From an uncultured Oceanospirillaceae bacterium (GTDB taxonomy: Bacteria > Pseudomonadota > Gammaproteobacteria > Pseudomonadales > Balneatricaceae): a DNA stretch of 64,000 nucleotides. Each line of letters begins with the position of its first letter. Position 1 is the stretch's first letter. The position numbers and the translations under genes are program-made. The stretch is taken from assembly GCA_937136055.1 (NCBI GenBank), contig CAKZOD010000002.1:1-64000 (forward strand), written 5' to 3'. Of this stretch, positions 52,588-61,458 are shown piece by piece. Under the pieces are notes generated by a model. It was not told where the DNA came from. It made no database searches and saw nothing but the letters and a program-made list of their open reading frames with translations.

Positions 52588-54612
52588 ATGAAGTTAAGTA
52601 TTAAAGGTAAACTCATTACCGGTTTCAGTATAATCTTACTGTTAATGTCAATTTTATCATTCAACAGTTATATAGAGATAAGAGCGATAGATCATACGCA
52701 AACCCGAGTAACAGAACTGCGACAACCAACGGTCATTACAAGCCTCAATTTCAATAACGGTATCAATATGACACTGGCTGGTTTGCGCGGCTATATGATT
52801 TTAGGTAATGCCCCTGAAAAAGGTGAACTATTCAAAAATGTTCGCAAAAACGGCTGGCAGATAATTGATACCAGTATCGCTGAGCTAGATCAGTTTGCAA
52901 AATCTTGGACCGACCCTGCGAACATCGAGCGTTTAGAAGCACTTAAGCCTATTCTCGAAGAATTTCGCATTGCTCAACAAGAAATAGAAGACATTGCTCA
53001 TCAACCATCCAATATAGAATCCCTCAATATATTACTAACTAAAGCAGCACCAGAAGCTAAGTCTGTCATATCTGCAATTAGTAACATGCTGAATATTGAA
53101 GCCGAATTACCAGCTACTAGCGATAGAAAACGTTTATTAAAACTGTTAGCTGATAGCCGTGGATCATTTGCATTAGGCCTAGCAAGCATCCGCGCTTATT
53201 TATTATCAGGCAACACAAGCTTTAAAAATGAATTTGAAAAACACTGGCAAACGAATCAACAAAGATTTGATCAACTCAAACAAAATTCTGAACTGTTCAG
53301 CACACAGCAACTCCCTTTTTGGGAACAGTACCAACAAGCTAGAGCTACGTTTTCTGGCTTACCAAACACCATGTTTGCTTCGCGCAGCAGCAAAGAGTGG
53401 AATAAAGCAAATTATTGGTTAGGTGTTAAAGCTGCACCAAAAGCAAAACAGATAGAAGAAATTTTAGCTAAAATGAAAGAGTCACAACAACTCTTAATGG
53501 CGAAGGATATAAAATTTCTACACGATGATAGTGATTATTTAATTAAATCAATCGAAATAACAACGGCTATTTGCTTACTACTCGGCTTGGCAATTGCTTA
53601 CTTCTTAAGCCAGAAACTAGTTGGACCTCTATTAAAAGTGGTTAAACGAACCGAAGAAATTGCTGATGGTAATCTCTCAGGTAAACCTTTAATCATAAAG
53701 TCCGGCGACGAATTAGAAGTGCTAGGTGATGCTACCAATAAAATGACGGCAAACTTAAACGAGCTCATTCAAGCGGTTGTTTTAACATCCCATGAACTGT
53801 CAAGTGCTGCCAACCAGATGATAAGTAGTGCTCAGAAAACTAAAAACGGCGTCATTAGCCAACAACAGCTCACGGAACAAGTTGGTTTAGCCATGGACGA
53901 AATCAATAATGCCGTTGATGAAGTCGCCAATAATACAGTGCAAGCGGCGAAAACCACACAAGATGCTGATAGTAAGACATCAACCAGCCAAACAGTAGTC
54001 GACAGTAACCGTAAAACAATTCAATCCCTTGCCCAAGGTATTGAAGAAACCGTTAAGACCGTAAATATATTAGGCGACAACACACAAGATGTTGACGAAA
54101 TCGTACAAGTGATCAGCTCAATTGCCTCTCAAACCAATCTATTAGCTCTCAATGCCGCCATAGAAGCTGCAAGGGCGGGAGAACAAGGCAGAGGCTTCGC
54201 CGTTGTCGCCGATGAAGTTCGCAAACTTGCAGGAAGCACACAGGATTCAACAGAGGAAATAGGCGCTTTACTTGAGCGTCTAAAACACGGTGCTCAACAG
54301 GTGGTGCAAGCAATGAGTGACAGCCAAAATCAAACGAAAACAAGTGTACAAAGCGCGAGTGAAACATCGGATTCCTTACAAGAAATCAGCAAATCTGTAG
54401 CGACGTTAAATTCGATGAACACACAAATTGCTACAGCTGCTGAGCAGCAAAGCATTGTGGTCAGAGAAATTTCGCAAAGCATCCAAAAAATTCACAAAGA
54501 ATCGAATGAAGCAATGCAAAGCACAGAAGAGACATCAAAAGCCGCTGAAATTGTTGGTCAACATGCAGATCAACTACGACGCTTCACCGAGCGCTTTAAC
54601 CAGGCTGTTTAA
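52588..54612 (+). CDS. Methyl-accepting chemotaxis protein with large periplasmic sensor
   Basis: A chemoreceptor of 674 residues. TM1 lies at about 8-25, and an all-helical periplasmic sensor of about 300 residues contains two similar helices with LRGYMILGN and IRAYLLSGN, like helical bimodular sensors. TM2 lies at about 332-352, followed by HAMP ([15 protein letters not shown]), then the signalling coil with [30 protein letters not shown]. It ends RRFTERF with no CheR-docking tail. The open frame begins at TTG 52543; the ATG at 52588 follows GGGAGAG and is preferred. Confidence 0.94.
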   Translation: MKLSIKGKLITGFSIILLLMSILSFNSYIEIRAIDHTQTRVTELRQPTVITSLNFNNGINMTLAGLRGYMILGNAPEKGELFKNVRKNGWQIIDTSIAELDQFAKSWTDPANIERLEALKPILEEFRIAQQEIEDIAHQPSNIESLNILLTKAAPEAKSVISAISNMLNIEAELPATSDRKRLLKLLADSRGSFALGLASIRAYLLSGNTSFKNEFEKHWQTNQQRFDQLKQNSELFSTQQLPFWEQYQQARATFSGLPNTMFASRSSKEWNKANYWLGVKAAPKAKQIEEILAKMKESQQLLMAKDIKFLHDDSDYLIKSIEITTAICLLLGLAIAYFLSQKLVGPLLKVVKRTEEIADGNLSGKPLIIKSGDELEVLGDATNKMTANLNELIQAVVLTSHELSSAANQMISSAQKTKNGVISQQQLTEQVGLAMDEINNAVDEVANNTVQAAKTTQDADSKTSTSQTVVDSNRKTIQSLAQGIEETVKTVNILGDNTQDVDEIVQVISSIASQTNLLALNAAIEAARAGEQGRGFAVVADEVRKLAGSTQDSTEEIGALLERLKHGAQQVVQAMSDSQNQTKTSVQSASETSDSLQEISKSVATLNSMNTQIATAAEQQSIVVREISQSIQKIHKESNEAMQSTEETSKAAEIVGQHADQLRRFTERFNQAV

Positions 54613-54779
54613 ACCTTATCACCCCTGTGCATTTTATCTGTATAGGGATTTTCATCACTTTTCACGCAGTTTGCTATTGCTAGTATTCTGCTATTTAACT
54701 CCAATTAAATAAGAAACCAATCCCCTTCTTCTATAAAGATATGCGACAATAACGCCACTCAAATTCTGAAGATTCAAAC

Positions 54780-55256
54780 ATGACAAATAATGATGTACTG
54801 CGCCGCATTCGCTATATTTTCGACCTAAGCGACACAAAAATGATAGCTATTTTTGCCTTAGCGGGTAAAGAAACAACGCGGGAAGAAATTAGCCGTTGGC
54901 TAAAAAAAGATGAAGATCCAGACTACCTAAAATGCAAAGACATTGAGCTTGCTGCTTTTTTGAATGGCTTTATCATTTTCAAACGTGGCCCTAAAGAAGG
55001 CTCTACTGTTGAGAATGAAAAACGCCTTAATCACAATATCATTTTCAGAAAAATAAACATCGCCCTTAGCCTACAAAGCAATGACATTATAAGCTTGTTT
55101 GACCTTGTCGGTTTACCTATCAGTAAACACGAACTCAGTGCATTTTTTAGAAACCCAAACCATAAAAATTACCGTGAGTGTAAAGATCAATTACTGCGAA
55201 ATTTTCTACAAGGATTACAGCAAAAGTTGTGCTCAAGTGAGAAAGATGCCAAGTAA
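54780..55256 (+). CDS. DUF1456 family protein (YehS-like)
   Basis: A 158-residue protein with two repeated domains of about 65 residues. Each opens with an LRRIRYIFDLSD / FRKINIALSLQS helix and ends with a W-LKKDEDPDYLKCKD / FRNPNHKNYRECKDQ box. This is the diagnostic pattern of DUF1456 (YehS in E. coli). The function is unknown for the family. It stands alone downstream of the chemoreceptor and is convergent with the binding-protein gene. Confidence 0.92.
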   Translation: MTNNDVLRRIRYIFDLSDTKMIAIFALAGKETTREEISRWLKKDEDPDYLKCKDIELAAFLNGFIIFKRGPKEGSTVENEKRLNHNIIFRKINIALSLQSNDIISLFDLVGLPISKHELSAFFRNPNHKNYRECKDQLLRNFLQGLQQKLCSSEKDAK

Positions 55257-55297
55257 CACAATCTAAAATAACCTCAAGATCCAACGTGCAGATAAAT

Positions 55298-55332
55298 AAA
55301 GCCGTTTTGGCAGACTAGCCAGTAATGGCTTT
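55298..55332. terminator. Possible hairpin between convergent genes
   Basis: Nested inverted repeats AAAGCC / GGCTTT around TGGC / GCCA lie between the DUF1456 gene and the convergent binding-protein gene. No clear T-run. Confidence 0.3.
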
Positions 55333-55407
55333 GTGATTAATTCTGCAACTTTTCGATACGATCAAACCTTTATGGATACCCCGTAATTTATCCTTGAATA
55401 ATGCAAT

Positions 55408-56103
55408 TTATTTTGGGGCGAAAATACTGTTAATTGTTGTGATAACCTCTTGGCTATCCATAGAGTTTGTCAATGCGATAACTACCGGCTTAACTTTCAA
55501 GTTATCCATTAACACAGTTAGATTATCATAATTGTCAATCTCGGCGTAATGCTGCATCAACCTAGGATCTGTTAACGCTAACTTTACTCTTTTTTTAGCC
55601 AATAAACGGATTAAAACACGATCATTGGACACATCTTCAATCTCAGTACCTGGGCGGTCGAGCAAAGCTTGAATAAAGTATGGATAAACATAACTTTTTA
55701 CTATACCGATCCGATTGCCCTCCAATGCCTCTGGCAACGAAGAATCATCAATATCGGCATTTTCGTAACTGATTAGTGCTATGGACGAGTTATCTATTAA
55801 AGGCGAAGCAACAAAACCTACCCCCACTTCCTCAGGCCATGCCGGAAAATAACCTATATAGTCGCCACGCCGAGCTAATTTTACTGCTCGGTTCCAAGGC
55901 ATGAAATCGACTTCAAGCTCAATTCCATTCTTTTTTAGTTCACTGCGCAATAACTTTAGAGCCTCCCCTTGACCTACTAAATCCTCCCCACTATAAGGTG
56001 GCCATTCAACACTTGCTAAACGCCATACTTGTGCAACACCAATACGTGGTAAAAGTAAAAAAAGCAGCAGTGCTGACAGAGTGAAAAATGCAGATTTAGT
56101 CAT
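55408..56103 (-). CDS. Periplasmic solute-binding protein (SBP_bac_3 type)
   Basis: About 231 residues. The signal peptide MTKSAFFTLSALLLFLLLPRIGVAQ begins at the ATG at 56103, so this is preferred to the upstream ATG at 56133. The body has VEWPPYSGEDLVGQGEALKLLRSELKKNG, MPWNRAVKLARRGDYIGYFPAW near residue 70 and EALEGNRIGIVKSYVYPYF near residue 125, which fit the amino-acid-binding periplasmic family. There are no transport genes beside it. It is a relative of the protein at 41.3 kb. Confidence 0.82.
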   Translation of the reverse strand: MTKSAFFTLSALLLFLLLPRIGVAQVWRLASVEWPPYSGEDLVGQGEALKLLRSELKKNGIELEVDFMPWNRAVKLARRGDYIGYFPAWPEEVGVGFVASPLIDNSSIALISYENADIDDSSLPEALEGNRIGIVKSYVYPYFIQALLDRPGTEIEDVSNDRVLIRLLAKKRVKLALTDPRLMQHYAEIDNYDNLTVLMDNLKVKPVVIALTNSMDSQEVITTINSIFAPK

Positions 56104-56676
56104 TAAGGCCCTATATAGGTAATGATATCTCAATTAATTGACAGAATAATTGTAGCAGAGGAAAAAGAATATGCTCAGCTCCCTTACAAGGTTCTTTGAA
56201 CTTGCTTCAGCTGTTGATTTAAAGTCAGGTATGCAACAGAGTTTTAGGGATCTATTTACATAACTAAAAATGACGGTATGTTCTGGCTTAATACGACAAT
56301 TGTTATTGTCTGGTGAACAAGTTTTTCTACCACTACAGTTCTGCATCAAATAAATACCACTCAAAAAAGTACAAAATAGGGTTGCCTGATTTTTTATAGT
56401 CTTTTTTAGCGATTAGCAAAAGCAATACTATACTGAGACTCATATCAAAAATAATAGTGTGCGGATAAAGAGTTCAATAAACAAAAATCGGAATACCTGA
56501 TCAAGAGTATATTTAGGTTCTTTAACCGTATATGCCTTATCTATCCCTGCTCTTTTCTTTTTAATAGTGTTGCTAGACACAAAAAAGAGCGCCTGATGCC
56601 ATTGTTATTTTTTAAAGGTTAATTAGCTCCTAAGCGTTGAAACGGTTAAAGGGGCAACCAATTTCGTGAGGTTAAA
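56104..56676. other. Divergent intergenic region
   Basis: Separates the minus-strand binding protein from the plus-strand dCache protein. A 76-codon minus-strand open frame (56134-56364) has poor composition and no ribosome binding site, so it was left out. A small hairpin GACAA / TTGTC lies near 56294-56310. Otherwise nothing recognisable. Confidence 0.5.
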
Positions 56677-57588
56677 ATGAAAGCTTCTTTAAAAGTTACA
56701 CTCGTTGCATCCCTAGTTATTACCGCGGTTTGTGCTGTGTTTTCCTTGATACAGTACCAACAGACAAAAAGTTATATTTTTTCCAAAACGCAGCAGAGTG
56801 TAGATGATATCAGCCAAGGGTTTTCACACAAAACCGCCGACTGGTTAAATGGCAAGCTAGGGATTATCGGTTTAACTTCAGAGATAATGGATGCTAACTT
56901 TTCCGCTGAGTTTGTGCAGAAAACACTCCAAACGCCAATTTTAGATAAGGAGTTTGAGCTGATTTTTGGTGGGCTAGACACAGATGGCGCTTGGATCACA
57001 AACAGTTCATCGTGGAATCCTCTTATTAAAGATGTTCGAGTTCGCCCTTGGTACCCACTTGGTAAAAACGCCAGTACAGCAACGCTTACAGCACCTTTCG
57101 CAGATGCCGCTGGTGGAGGTTTAATTATTTCTGCTGTTGCAAAAATAACCGAAAACGGAGTGTTTAAAGGCGTATTTGGTGGCGATTTAAGCTTAACGGC
57201 AATTTCAAAATCTTTGAGCGATATTAAATTTAATGACACTGGATATGCATTTTTGGTAAATGATAGCGGCATGATTATCAGTCACCCGCATAAAGGGTTA
57301 TTTGGCAAGCCTATGAGTGATTTATTTGACGGTGAAACCCCCTCTTTCACCAATGCTCTAAGTGGCGTTACTATTGGCGGAAAAAAATTCTTCAGCTCAT
57401 TCACCACTATCGAAGGTGTTCCAGGGGCTAAATGGTATGTAGGTGCGGTTATCGATGAAGATTTAGCGATGCAAGAAGCAGTCAAACAAAGCTGGAGAGC
57501 CCTCACTTTATCAATCATTAGTATTCTAATATGCTCATTTATTATTTACATAGTGGTAGTAAGATTATTAAAACCGACAAAGCAGTGA
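56677..57588 (+). CDS. Orphan dCache sensor protein lacking a signalling domain
   Basis: A 303-residue membrane protein. TM1 lies at about 8-24, and a dCache_1 periplasmic ligand-binding domain covers about 30-270, with WLNGKLGIIG, DVRVRPWYP near residue 125 and DTGYAFLVNDSGMIISHPHK near residue 190. TM2 lies at about 274-295. The chain then stops at VVRLLKPTKQ, where chemoreceptors would continue into HAMP and signalling domains. The region after the stop shows no continuing frame. The ATG has GAGG five bases upstream. It may be a truncated receptor or a stand-alone ligand-binding partner. Confidence 0.85.
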   Translation: MKASLKVTLVASLVITAVCAVFSLIQYQQTKSYIFSKTQQSVDDISQGFSHKTADWLNGKLGIIGLTSEIMDANFSAEFVQKTLQTPILDKEFELIFGGLDTDGAWITNSSSWNPLIKDVRVRPWYPLGKNASTATLTAPFADAAGGGLIISAVAKITENGVFKGVFGGDLSLTAISKSLSDIKFNDTGYAFLVNDSGMIISHPHKGLFGKPMSDLFDGETPSFTNALSGVTIGGKKFFSSFTTIEGVPGAKWYVGAVIDEDLAMQEAVKQSWRALTLSIISILICSFIIYIVVVRLLKPTKQ

Positions 57589-57903
57589 CAGCTCCACGAC
57601 TAACTTAGATTGTTAGGCACTAGAATTCATATTACCTTTACAGTCTTTACGTAACTTATGGGTGGGTTATAGATTGATTTTATACCCACTCAGAGTATTT
57701 CCCAATACTGCTCTTAAAGCGAAAAATGCCAAGCCCATAAAAAAACTATGGGAAACACTACCTGAAAATACTACGGAACATCCGCACAATTTATTATGAG
57801 AAAGCATACCGATTTAACAACCAACCACCCCAATTCAGCTTATACTAGACGTGTCAATTACTTGCTTAAAAGCAATCAATCATTACTTAAAACAGTAAGC
57901 GTA
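57589..57903. other. Gap between the dCache gene and the RAYT gene
   Basis: No gene called. A 43-codon minus-strand open frame (MLSHNKLCGC... ending KINL) has no clear ribosome binding site. A short hairpin TTGCT-taaa-AGCAA lies near 57863, and REP-like hairpins would be expected beside a RAYT gene. Confidence 0.45.
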
Positions 57904-58917
57904 TTATGCTGGATACAATCGACTGCATAGCCGAATCCCTTTAACCCAACCTATTTCTAATTTCTTGGCATACTCCCTTAAATTGCATTGGCAGCCAATA
58001 GCACGGCTAAAGCGACGATAACCTTTGGGCTTCATAGCTTCGCACCAATAATACTCATCGATTCCCAGTCGTTGGAGAACAGGAGGCAATTGGCTATCGA
58101 TCGCACCCCGCTTATCTTCCCTAACCGCCCTTCCTGACCAATCAACTAAATACAGATACTCTTTCATATGATAAGGGATTTGATCTTTTAAGAATTCACC
58201 CTGTGCTAAGAATGACTTTAATGCAAGTGGATGTTTTTGTTTAGACTTTTCTTGATTGGAAGCGGGTTTCACATCATCTGGTAATTCTTCAATTCTTTGT
58301 TTTATCGATGTAAATTCAGAGGTTTCGGGAGAGTCAGCCATTTTAGCTCGAATTGGGTTCAACTCTACATAGGCCATACATGTGAGCAACGCTTGTTCAT
58401 CTAATAATGCTTGGCTTTTGAATCTCCCTTCCCAGAACCGACCTTTACACTTATCTTCAGCATTGGCCTTTCTTGCAATGAACTCATTCAAGCAGCGCAT
58501 ATACCAGCTAATGTCAGCAAGACGCTCTCGCCACGTTTCAACGATCTCATCAATGAGCAGGTGATGAGAAGTTGATAGCTTATCCCCTTTTAAAAATCGC
58601 TCTATGATCTCTGGGCCATTATATATCTTGCGCCAACGCTCGATCACTTCTAAATCAGAGAGTGCTTCAACGGCTTTCGTATCAATATAAAGCACCAAAT
58701 GATAATGATTGGACATAATCGCGTATGCACAAACATCAATGCAAAAAACGTCGTCGATTTCAGCGAGCCGATCCATTACCCACTGCCTTCGATGATCAAA
58801 GTCTTGTTGTGTTAACTTATCAAAACCGCAAAGAAATGCTCTTCGAACAACGCGAGAAATACAATGATAATACGGGGTGTCATCACAACTGATTAATTGT
58901 TCACGGGCACGAGTCAT
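57904..58917 (-). CDS. REP-associated tyrosine transposase (RAYT, IS200-like)
   Basis: A 337-residue HUH-type nuclease of the Y1 transposase superfamily. The opening DTPYYHCISRVVRRAFLCG, the HUH core SNHYHLVLYIDT near residue 70, KGRFWEGRFKSQALLDEQALLTCMAYVELNPIRA (parts, residues 158-192) and the extra C-terminal region are typical of the RAYT branch. These enzymes act on REP palindromes rather than behaving as true insertion sequences. The gene appears intact. It marks the left edge of the accessory region. Confidence 0.9.
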   Translation of the reverse strand: MTRAREQLISCDDTPYYHCISRVVRRAFLCGFDKLTQQDFDHRRQWVMDRLAEIDDVFCIDVCAYAIMSNHYHLVLYIDTKAVEALSDLEVIERWRKIYNGPEIIERFLKGDKLSTSHHLLIDEIVETWRERLADISWYMRCLNEFIARKANAEDKCKGRFWEGRFKSQALLDEQALLTCMAYVELNPIRAKMADSPETSEFTSIKQRIEELPDDVKPASNQEKSKQKHPLALKSFLAQGEFLKDQIPYHMKEYLYLVDWSGRAVREDKRGAIDSQLPPVLQRLGIDEYYWCEAMKPKGYRRFSRAIGCQCNLREYAKKLEIGWVKGIRLCSRLYPA

Positions 58918-59194
58918 ATAACCTCCTGCTCAGGACTTCTTTCTCTGATAATCGATAAATAGGTGATATTTACTTTAGTTTACGAGCAACAATTAATCAA
59001 AATTGGTTTGGTTGTCACATATTATTATTTGCAGTCCCGTAATCTTTCGAGAACAAGAACCGAGTCAATTCTTCTTATTCTGTTAATTTGAAGTATTAAT
59101 GATAAATTTTGTAATTTTTTTTATTTACTGAAAGACTATTAGTACTAATGGCAGTTATTAGTAATAAGCTTAGTTCTGTTCTAAGGAGATGATT

Positions 59195-59998
59195 ATGTTA
59201 ATCATTAGTTCAAGAAAAAACTTTGACGATCCTGACTCTTTAAAGAAACAAGGGCATGATATTAAAGAGGTAAATTTATCAAGTGACAAAGTAATTAGAG
59301 ACCTAACTTCTGATAATTTCTTTAACGAAATCAAACATCTAAAAATACTATTTATTGTACATGGCTATAACAATGAGCAAGATGAGGTATATGATGCTTA
59401 TTCAGTTATTGAAAATAATATTGTAAGCAATTTGAATAGCACATACGATTTGATAATCGGTTACTCTTGGCCTGGCGGGGATTTGGGGCTGGAATGGTTT
59501 TCCGCGAAAAGCAGAGCAAACTCAGTAGCTAGAAGGTTTAGGTTTCTTATTACAAAAATATCTAATCATGCTTCTTCTTTAGATATTATGTCACATAGCT
59601 TGGGGGCTAGAGTGGTCCTAAAAGCTTTAAAACAGGCAGAAAGCAGAATTATTGTTCGTAATTATTTCTGCATGGCAGCTGCAGTCGATAATGAAGTTTT
59701 AGAGAAGAACGAAGAATTTCACCAATCTATTAGTAAAATTCAAAACTTGTATGTATTCCATTCTCAAAAAGATGGTGTTCTAACATATTTTTACCGCATG
59801 GCAGAGTGGGACAATCCATTAGGTAGGTATGGACCAGAAGATAAAGATTACATAGAGAATCATACTAAATCTATCTATGTTGCGAACTGTAAAAGAGTAG
59901 TCGATTCTCACGGCGGTTATAAAAGAAGCAACTCTGTCTATAAATATATTAAAAATGTAATTTCTTCGAAACCTTCTAAATTTTCTACTTTAGTTTAA
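59195..59998 (+). CDS. Alpha/beta hydrolase (DUF900-like)
   Basis: A 267-residue alpha/beta-hydrolase. LKILFIVHGYNNE near residue 48 is the oxyanion region, IIGYSWPGGDLGLEWF follows near residue 88, and the nucleophile serine lies in DIMSHSLGARV near residue 129. The acid is probably the aspartate in HSQKDGVL near residue 191 and the base the histidine in SHGGYK near residue 244. There is no signal peptide. AAGGAG at 59183-59188 directly touches the first ATG (59189), so the ATG at 59195, six bases on, is the start. It is AT-rich like its neighbours. Substrate unknown. Confidence 0.82.
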   Translation: MLIISSRKNFDDPDSLKKQGHDIKEVNLSSDKVIRDLTSDNFFNEIKHLKILFIVHGYNNEQDEVYDAYSVIENNIVSNLNSTYDLIIGYSWPGGDLGLEWFSAKSRANSVARRFRFLITKISNHASSLDIMSHSLGARVVLKALKQAESRIIVRNYFCMAAAVDNEVLEKNEEFHQSISKIQNLYVFHSQKDGVLTYFYRMAEWDNPLGRYGPEDKDYIENHTKSIYVANCKRVVDSHGGYKRSNSVYKYIKNVISSKPSKFSTLV

Positions 59999-60105
59999 AA
60001 AATTGAATTTAACATTTAAACAGAAAAATAAATATTAAAATCAATCTAAGCATATTATTTAAAATAAACAAAAAGCTCAATTATAATATAATTCAAGGAC
60101 TTGCT

Positions 60106-60558
60106 ATGAGCTTCAATAATTTCAAATGGGCGCCACTTTGGATAAAGTATGGCTGGGCTTTATCGATTACTATATGGACAATCATTGGTTCTATCTTACT
60201 ATTACTTGCGAACCAAAATGCAAAGCTAGGTGTTTTATTCTTAGTGGCTTATGCCGCTTTTTCAAGCAGCGGCGTGTTCGGTTTTATACTTGGGCTAAAA
60301 AGCGTTAACTCTACTGATGAATCAACACATTTACAGCAAATAGCTGACTGGTTAACAAAATTACTCCTAGGTGCCAGTTTAGTTGAATTAGATACAATAT
60401 CAATTAAGGCTTATAATCTTTCTGAGAAATTAGGAACTCATTTAAACAGCGACCTAGCTACTTATATAGTTTTGTTTTCCTTAATTGCATTTTCAGCACT
60501 TGGAGTTATTACTGGTTACCTATGGTCGCAACTACACTATGGTAATACTAAACCTTAA
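60106..60558 (+). CDS. Small multi-pass membrane protein
   Basis: A 150-residue protein with four hydrophobic segments (about 17-35, 40-62, 82-100 and 118-140). Between the second and third is the amphipathic stretch LQQIADWLTKLLLGASLVEL. This recalls membrane modules found next to prokaryotic YEATS-like and other stress or defence sensor proteins, but that is recall rather than a search result. It lies 108 bp after the hydrolase gene. No enzymatic domain. Start ATG with AAGGA nine bases upstream. Confidence 0.75.
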   Translation: MSFNNFKWAPLWIKYGWALSITIWTIIGSILLLLANQNAKLGVLFLVAYAAFSSSGVFGFILGLKSVNSTDESTHLQQIADWLTKLLLGASLVELDTISIKAYNLSEKLGTHLNSDLATYIVLFSLIAFSALGVITGYLWSQLHYGNTKP

Positions 60559-60695
60559 CTATTTCAGCTCTTTAAACTTCTATCTACTAAAACTAAAAAT
60601 CACTTCAGAATAAATATTCAATTAATATAAAATTTACTTAGAATAACTTGCTTAAATTTAACGGTAAACAACCTAATAATAGACGCTAAATACTC

Positions 60696-61043
60696 ATGAT
60701 TAAATTATTGTTTTTATTAATATTCCCACTAGTTATTCTGGGAGGATGCACAAAAATCACAATTCTCGATAAAGAAAAGACTGTTAGTATTCACCGGAGT
60801 TTTGGCTCTATTAAAATAAATGCAAGCCCGACAACGGATGTGATTATTGGAGAAGTTACATCCTTTGGATACATGGCGTCTCCAATTGGAGTCTCTATTG
60901 GTTATGGAAATCATTCGTTCGCATTTCTACCAGAAAGATGCCATGTAGTGGTATGGATAGATGACAATCGAAACCTTTCAGAAATTAACGAGTTAATTAA
61001 AAATACTCCAACAATTTGTCTCATTGAATCTAAACTAAAATAA
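60696..61043 (+). CDS. Putative lipoprotein 1
   Basis: A 115-residue lipoprotein with signal peptide MIKLLFLLIFPLVILGGC (lipobox LGGC, cysteine 18). The mature chain contains TDVIIGEVTSFGYMASPIGVSIGYG, which resembles a short beta-rich segment with a glycine repeat, and two later cysteines. No family recognised. Twelve bases separate it from the next lipoprotein, so the pair is probably one transcript with the wall hydrolase that follows. Confidence 0.78.
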   Translation: MIKLLFLLIFPLVILGGCTKITILDKEKTVSIHRSFGSIKINASPTTDVIIGEVTSFGYMASPIGVSIGYGNHSFAFLPERCHVVVWIDDNRNLSEINELIKNTPTICLIESKLK

Positions 61044-61054
61044 GGATACACAAC

Positions 61055-61456
61055 GTGATACTAAATAAGATCATTGCATTAATTTCATTAACTACGCTCT
61101 TATATGGATGCGCTTCGCCGAAAGCCAATATACCTTTAGTATTTGGGCAATCACACACTGTAGGTATTTCAATAGGAGGCTCAGCAGCAGATCAAGGTGT
61201 CGACTTTACTCTTGGATATAAAGATAAAGATATAGCAATCGTGCCAGTAACGATAGAACAGAAAGATGGAGGGAACACACAGATAAAAGCCAAAGCTGAA
61301 GTAGGTCATGAAGATGCTCTTTCTGTTTTTGGTCAATTTGAACTTAACTCTGATACTAAACAAGCTAACGTAGGCCTAGGCAAATTCTTTGCGACAGGCC
61401 TTGCTGCGAAAGTTCTAGCTGATGGCTTTAAGGAAAAACTAGCTAAGGAGAATTAG
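61055..61456 (+). CDS. Putative lipoprotein 2
   Basis: A 133-residue lipoprotein that starts at GTG (AAGGA eight bases upstream). Signal peptide with lipobox LYGC, cysteine at residue 19. The mature part has GISIGGSAADQGVDFTLGYKDKDIAIVPVTI and an end rich in G, A and K. The repeated beta-strand pattern recalls the preceding lipoprotein, so the two may be diverged relatives. The next gene starts two bases after its stop. Confidence 0.78.
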   Translation: MILNKIIALISLTTLLYGCASPKANIPLVFGQSHTVGISIGGSAADQGVDFTLGYKDKDIAIVPVTIEQKDGGNTQIKAKAEVGHEDALSVFGQFELNSDTKQANVGLGKFFATGLAAKVLADGFKEKLAKEN

Positions 61457-61458
61457 AT

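Noticed and set aside
56134..56364. 76-codon minus-strand frame upstream of the binding-protein gene
   Set aside because: No ribosome binding site, irregular composition, and it occupies the promoter of the divergent genes.
57589..57640. Integron attC-like core (TTGTTAGGC) near the end of the dCache gene
   Set aside because: No matching partner core or paired arms; the flanking genes do not form an array of cassettes.
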